Assembly (NCBI RefSeq): GCF_001949145.1
Contig: NW_019091418.1
Span: forward strand, 2,817,891-2,861,361
From: Acanthaster planci
Taxonomy: Eukaryota > Echinodermata > Asteroidea > Valvatida > Acanthasteridae
DNA: 43,471 nt
Direction of reading: 5' to 3'
In this document: piece by piece, positions 39,506 through 43,471 of the stretch
How positions within the stretch are numbered: the stretch's first letter is position 1
Layout: each line of letters starts with the position of its first letter
Notes under the pieces: model-generated
Seen by the model: the letters and a program-made list of their open reading frames with translations, nothing else
Databases searched by the model: none
What the model was told of the DNA's origin: nothing
Position numbers and translations under genes: made by a program

Positions 39506-39565
39506 TGGAATGACCTTCCTGCATCAGTCACCTCTCAGTTCAAAACCACCCTCAGTATACACGTG
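39470..39565 (+). mobile_element. Short 3' fragment of a non-LTR RT, opposite orientation
   Basis: The + strand frame reads AFLRTIPSWNDLPASVTS then QFKTTL, which resembles the C-terminal PRTIxxWNxLPxxV...FK block of non-LTR reverse transcriptases. It abuts and slightly overlaps the start of copy B on the other strand. A heavily 5'-truncated insertion would look like this, but the match is short. Confidence 0.45.
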
Positions 39566-40036
39566 CATGTGGCGACTTTGCCAAGCGTCAGCGCAGAAGT
39601 TTCGAGCAAGCTGTGGTACGGTATGAACACCGCCCTCTCTTGACTTAAGGTCAATGACCAACACGCTAATTATACCAGTACCTGCACATTTATGAGGCCG
39701 TTTTCCAATTCTCAATTCGTCTTCGTCCCCGAAACTAACCCCCGATTGTGGGCCTGAAGCGTTTAAATAAAATTGGATTACTGTAAGTTTTTGCTCTCTT
39801 GCATCTTATTTGATATTTTGTGGCACTATTAGATTAATAAGTGCGCTTACAGCTTTAAAGTCAGGTGATAAAAAAACAGTTGAAGCCTGAACGGAGCCGA
39901 AGTTGAAATTGGAAAACGGCCTATAGCCCATGTTGCACAACACGCATACATTGTACGACCAGCGCACGTACATGTGCATGTATCAACTGCTGGAGAGGAC
40001 TCGGATATTTCCGCCACGAATTTTATTTGGACCAAA

Positions 40037-40371
40037 ATGAGTACTCCTGCAGGAGACCCTGTATCACTCCCCCTCACACAAACCCTGACAGATATGCTGG
40101 GTATGAAGGAAGAGGAGTTTCTGGACAAGGTGGCATACTGCTTTATATTTCTGGGTGCGTTCGTGAGTGTAATTTTGCAATTCGTAGGCGCCCCGTACGG
40201 TCGATATGTTGACTCTCGTTTTGGCTGTTTCATTCCGGGGAAAGTTGCGTGGTTTGTCCAGGAGATTCCAAGCTTTCTTTTGCCCACCATTTTGCTGATC
40301 GCGAGTGGAGGAGAACAAGGCTTTGTCAACAATGTTCTCATCAGTCTGATGATTTTCCACTACTTCCAGAG
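40037..40371 (+). CDS. SRD5A1: SRD5A exon 1
   Basis: Encodes residues 1-111 plus two bases of Arg112; the donor AG/GTTAGT starts at 40372. It contains the first two or three membrane helices, the GAPYGRY segment, the catalytic Gln-Glu pair (FVQEIPSF) and the catalytic Tyr of HYFQR just before the junction. The Arg codon is split in phase 2, as I recall for human SRD5A2 (boundary c.281/282). Confidence 0.92.
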
Positions 40372-43339
40372 GTTAGTCTAACGAAATTTGAAATGGGTGG
40401 GTGGTAAAAAACAGAGTGATTCAGTACCATACCACTAGGCCTACCAATCTTGAGTAAGTTTGACTCTGGTAATGGTTTGATCACATCGACTGGCCTGGCG
40501 AGCCAAAAATATTTTTTTTGGGGGGGGGGAGCGATGGACCCCAGAAAGAGTTAAATTTATGGATGCCATTTGACACCCCTACACACAAACCCTATGAGAC
40601 TGGTCTGAAAGATTTTAAGTGTTTTCTCAGTAAATATGGTATTTTTCCTCCTAAATTTAACTATTCTGGACTTTTTTGCTTTCTGATGGCAAATAGGTCA
40701 CTTCAGGTAATTAGACATCTGTATATGGAACTCTTCCTTGAGCAAGGGCACGCCATGTTTAATTTTGAATTGCCTATATTTATGATGTTTTAGTGCCCAT
40801 GGTGCAAGTCAGGCATATACAGGAATATAAATTTTGCAATAGACTGCAAAGTACATGTACAAAGTATTGAGTAGAGTTTGATATCTTGACATCGATTGTC
40901 CAGATAACCTGTGCACCAATACCGTGGAACTGGTTTACAGTATCTTTTCTGATTATCCTGTGAATGCATTTCATTCACAGGCAAATCAACTCGGGATTGA
41001 GTACACGATTCAAGATTGTGTAGAGCAGGCACATTGGCTGTGTACACTGACTTTGTCAACTGATACATGTATATATATATATATCACGTTGGCCCTTTGG
41101 TGATAGTGCACTGGATGTTATACCCAACCCCACTTGGATTTAACAATTGAAAAAGTCTTTCCATAGACACCTGCAAACTGTGTTTATACATGTATTAATT
41201 AACCACAGTGCACGGAAAGCTTGAATAACTCAAATTGATTTTTATATTTATGTCATGTCTGGCAGAACTTTTGTCTTCACCTTTCTGATTCGTGGTGGCA
41301 AGCCAACAACGCTACTTGCTTTCCTCCTAGCATTTTTCTTTTGTGTCACTAATGGTTATCTACAAGGTCAATACCTAACACACTATGCTGTCTACCCTCA
41401 GAGCTGGTCAAGGGATCCTAGATTTATCATTGGTAAGATTTGCTAATGATTGCAGGTGAGGCCTAGACTTGCCTCAGTCATCCACTTTAAAGAAGTTCAG
41501 TAGTGGCCTCCCCAAACTCTGTTGCATAATCTTTTGGGCCCATCATTTCAATCAAAAGAGTGCTTTTGTACCAGACAGATAAAAAGTAAGAAAATGAAGA
41601 CTTGAATAGAGTTCTAAAAAATCATAACTTATAACTGGGTCTTTTATGGGAATCAGTAGATCCCAGTCACCTTGGATTTATGATACAAATGAGGTTCAGT
41701 GTGAGTGTGCTCATACTAGTTGATAGGACTCATATCATCTGGTGATGGGTAATTGTTAGCCAGAGTTCCTTTCTGGGTTAAGCAAGGTGCCTTGTCCCAG
41801 TCATACAAGGTGACAACTGCACTCTTATGTAAGGCAACAGATCCTATCTTTTGGACTTTAGCCCATTTCATTTGATATTGGTTGCATGGTTACGGTGTAT
41901 CTTTACAAGTCTATTTACATGCATGCATCACTCATGTTCTAAAATACCGGTAGTATTTGAAGTCAATTGTTCAATGATGCCTCCTTCAACATTGGGATAT
42001 TTGTGAATGGAAATCCTTCGCCTTACTCCAGAAGAACTTTTACCTTTATTTGTAAAACACATTGTTTTTTGTAAAAAGGAGCATGCTTGATTCAATTATC
42101 ATGATGCATGTACATGTCCTTAGGCAGGATTAGAATAAAAAATTGTCATAGATTGAAGTAAAAGGAAAAGAACTGCTGTTTGGGAAGAACATGTATGCTG
42201 TATCAAATGTTATACACACATTTTGGCCCCCTTAAGTTTCAAAACAAAATTTGTATATTTACAAATGAAAGGTATTAATAAACAAAGGTGACAATCGATA
42301 GAAACTTCACGCTATCCTTAAAAAACTATCTTTCATTATACCTTCAAGTGGCAAGGAGATGTATTTAAAGCAAAAGTGACAAGGCTATACTATCCTTAGT
42401 CCTTCAAAATCCTACAAAGTCTTCCAATCCATCATGGATGATTGGAATAACACGGGAGGATAAGAATACATTTATCAATAGCTAGATTTTCTATGTTGAT
42501 TAGAGAAAACCAAAGAACTTGTTTCCTTGGTCTTTCTATCTACCCACATGTAGGTGTGTTTCTCTTCTTTTCTGGAATGGCCATCAACATCCACTCAGAC
42601 TCCATCCTCAGAAACCTCAGAAAACCAGGAGAAACAGGCTACAAGATACCACATGGTCAGATGATGTCCAAACATTAAACAAAATTTATTATAATGTTCT
42701 CCACAGCCTAAAATTAGAGCAGGACGACACCTAATGTGAGCATGGAGCGCAAAGCCATTATTGCACGGGGTCTGGGACCACTCAAACACCCCGGAAATTT
42801 TGGAGTCTAGATGCTCTGTGGTGCTATCTGACGTATCAAAACTTAAGTGGGGTGGTCTAACTTTTAACAGGGTGGCCCGCCCTGCTAAAACCCCTCGTGG
42901 AGAACATTGCTATTGAGTATACTCATAGCTATACATACATCTATCATAGAATGTATTGGTGATACACATGGCAAAGATCTTGCTCGTGCTTAATCATTGT
43001 TATTCAACAAATGCTGGAAACACAAATATTTTACTTAAAAGAATTTCTGTTCCAAATGAGGGTCTGGGTGTAATCACCAAATACTCATTTTCACAAGATT
43101 TTACACTTAGTAAATTTGTTTTAATCTATTTTCTGCCTAGAAGCTCTTAAGAACTGAGGAAGTTGTCATGTTGCTTGACCTTGTACAGGTGGAATGTTTG
43201 AGTATGTCTCAGGGGCTAACTTCTTTGGTGAGGCGGTAGAATGGAGTGGATTTGCCATCGCTTGCTGGTCACTGCCAGGGTTGGCATTTGCTATCTTCAC
43301 TGCATGCAACATTGGACCGAGAGCTTATCGACACCATTG
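40037..43339 (+). CDS. SRD5A1: Steroid 5-alpha-reductase (SRD5A1/2 type), exons 1-4, 3' partial
   Basis: Exons 40037-40371, 41266-41432, 42554-42655 and 43189-43339 join in phases 2, 1, 1 into 252 residues; the last exon (family C-terminus) is outside the window. The family reduces the delta-4,5 double bond of 3-oxo steroids with NADPH in the ER membrane. Conserved positions, with human SRD5A2 counterparts from memory: Q75-E76 in FVQEIPSF (Q56-E57), Y109 in HYFQR (Y91), N179 and D183 in INIHSD (N160, D164), R190 and Y197 in LRKPGETGY (R171, Y178), N212 and E216 in SGANFFGE (N193, E197). Several hydrophobic helices match the multi-pass fold. I chose Met 40037 (ACCAAAATG context); an in-frame Met at 39974 would add 21 residues with no family support. 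Features of both vertebrate isozymes occur, so it is best read as a pre-duplication SRD5A1/2 gene. Confidence 0.93.
40485..40800. repeat. Poly-T/poly-G-led repeat candidate in SRD5A intron 1
   Basis: Eight T then nine G follow a short GGCCTGGCGAGCC palindrome-like word near 40492-40505. Similar T/G runs lead other repeats in the window. No ends were defined and no coding capacity is seen. Confidence 0.3.
41067..41084. repeat. (AT)n microsatellite in SRD5A intron 1
   Basis: An uninterrupted TA run following TACATGTA, possibly grown from that word. Confidence 0.8.
41266..41432 (+). CDS. SRD5A1: SRD5A exon 2
   Basis: The acceptor GGCAG precedes 41266 and the donor G/GTAAGA starts at 41433. It encodes TFVFTFLIRGGKPTTLLAFL to DPRFIIG, including the NGYLQGQYL segment typical of the family. 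A Met just upstream (41255) belongs to the intron and is not a start. Confidence 0.92.
42554..42655 (+). CDS. SRD5A1: SRD5A exon 3
   Basis: The acceptor ATGTAG precedes 42554 and the donor GTCAGA starts at 42656. The 102 nt encode VFLFFSGMAINIHSD and SILRNLRKPGETGYKIPHG, the NADPH-binding core. The length of 102 nt equals my recollection of human SRD5A2 exon 3. Confidence 0.92.
42735..42900 (+). repeat. Dispersed repeat in SRD5A intron 3
   Basis: The segment GCACGGGGTCTGGGACCACT, then CCCCGGAAATTTTGGAGT and AGATGCTCTGTGGTGC, resembles a repeat motif I have seen dispersed in several marine invertebrate genomes. It ends near CCCGCCCTGCTAAAACCCC. Family and boundaries are uncertain. Confidence 0.35.
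43189..43339 (+). CDS. SRD5A1: SRD5A exon 4
   Basis: The acceptor TTGTACAG precedes 43189 and the donor GTATGT starts at 43340. The 151 nt encode GMFEYVSGANFFGEAVEW and two hydrophobic helices, ending in RAYRHHW with the Trp codon split. The final exon, expected to encode a short YxxxFExYPxxRxxxIPF-type tail, should lie to the right of the window. Confidence 0.92.
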
Positions 43340-43471
43340 GTATGTTTCACACACCCTCACTTCTTGTACTTACTCTCAGTAGACTGACATGTATTGTACT
43401 CAGAGAGGTTTGTTAAGTAAGGTGAATGATTACAAAAAACCAGTGTGTAATCATGGTTAACACAATGGAAC

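Noticed and set aside
39974-40036. Upstream in-frame Met for SRD5A
   Set aside because: It would add 21 residues with no family counterpart and overlaps a TACATGT-type word; Met 40037 has a better context.

Overview
This is a piece of animal nuclear genome. Genes are split by GT-AG introns of roughly 0.5 to 1.5 kb. The DNA is AT-rich, about 95% is non-coding, and there is a scaffold gap of 855 N. The three recognisable genes are animal families: CCDC9, an InaF-motif (INAFM) protein, and a steroid 5-alpha-reductase (SRD5A). Together with decayed CR1-like non-LTR retrotransposons and an extreme abundance of the palindromic words TACATGTA and TACCGGTA, this suggests a marine invertebrate deuterostome (hemichordate, echinoderm or amphioxus). 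The exact group cannot be fixed from the sequence alone. No prokaryotic or viral gene content is seen.

Layout: (1) 1-360, a 179-bp tandem repeat. (2) 4429-7901, + strand, the last three coding exons of a CCDC9-like RNA-associated protein; its 5' exons are not in view. (3) About 8-32.8 kb, a long stretch with no convincing gene. It holds dispersed repeats, tRNA-like SINE remnants, two X-box (RFX-type) palindromes, many TACATGTA clusters, a perfect 30-bp palindrome and the assembly gap. (4) About 32.8-36.1 kb, - strand, an INAFM-like single-pass membrane protein gene reconstructed from three exons; its 3' end is unresolved. (5) 36.4-39.6 kb, relics of non-LTR retrotransposons filling the space between two divergent genes. 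(6) 40037-43339, + strand, the first four exons of an SRD5A1/2-type enzyme; the fifth and last exon lies beyond the window.

The three genes do not form a pathway. CCDC9 family proteins are RNA-associated, INAFM proteins are small membrane proteins, and SRD5A is an ER-membrane NADPH-dependent enzyme. The notable point is linkage: a CCDC9 gene lies next to an INAFM gene here, as I recall is also true of both human pairs (CCDC9/INAFM1 and CCDC9B/INAFM2). That makes this window a candidate pre-duplication version of a very old gene pair.
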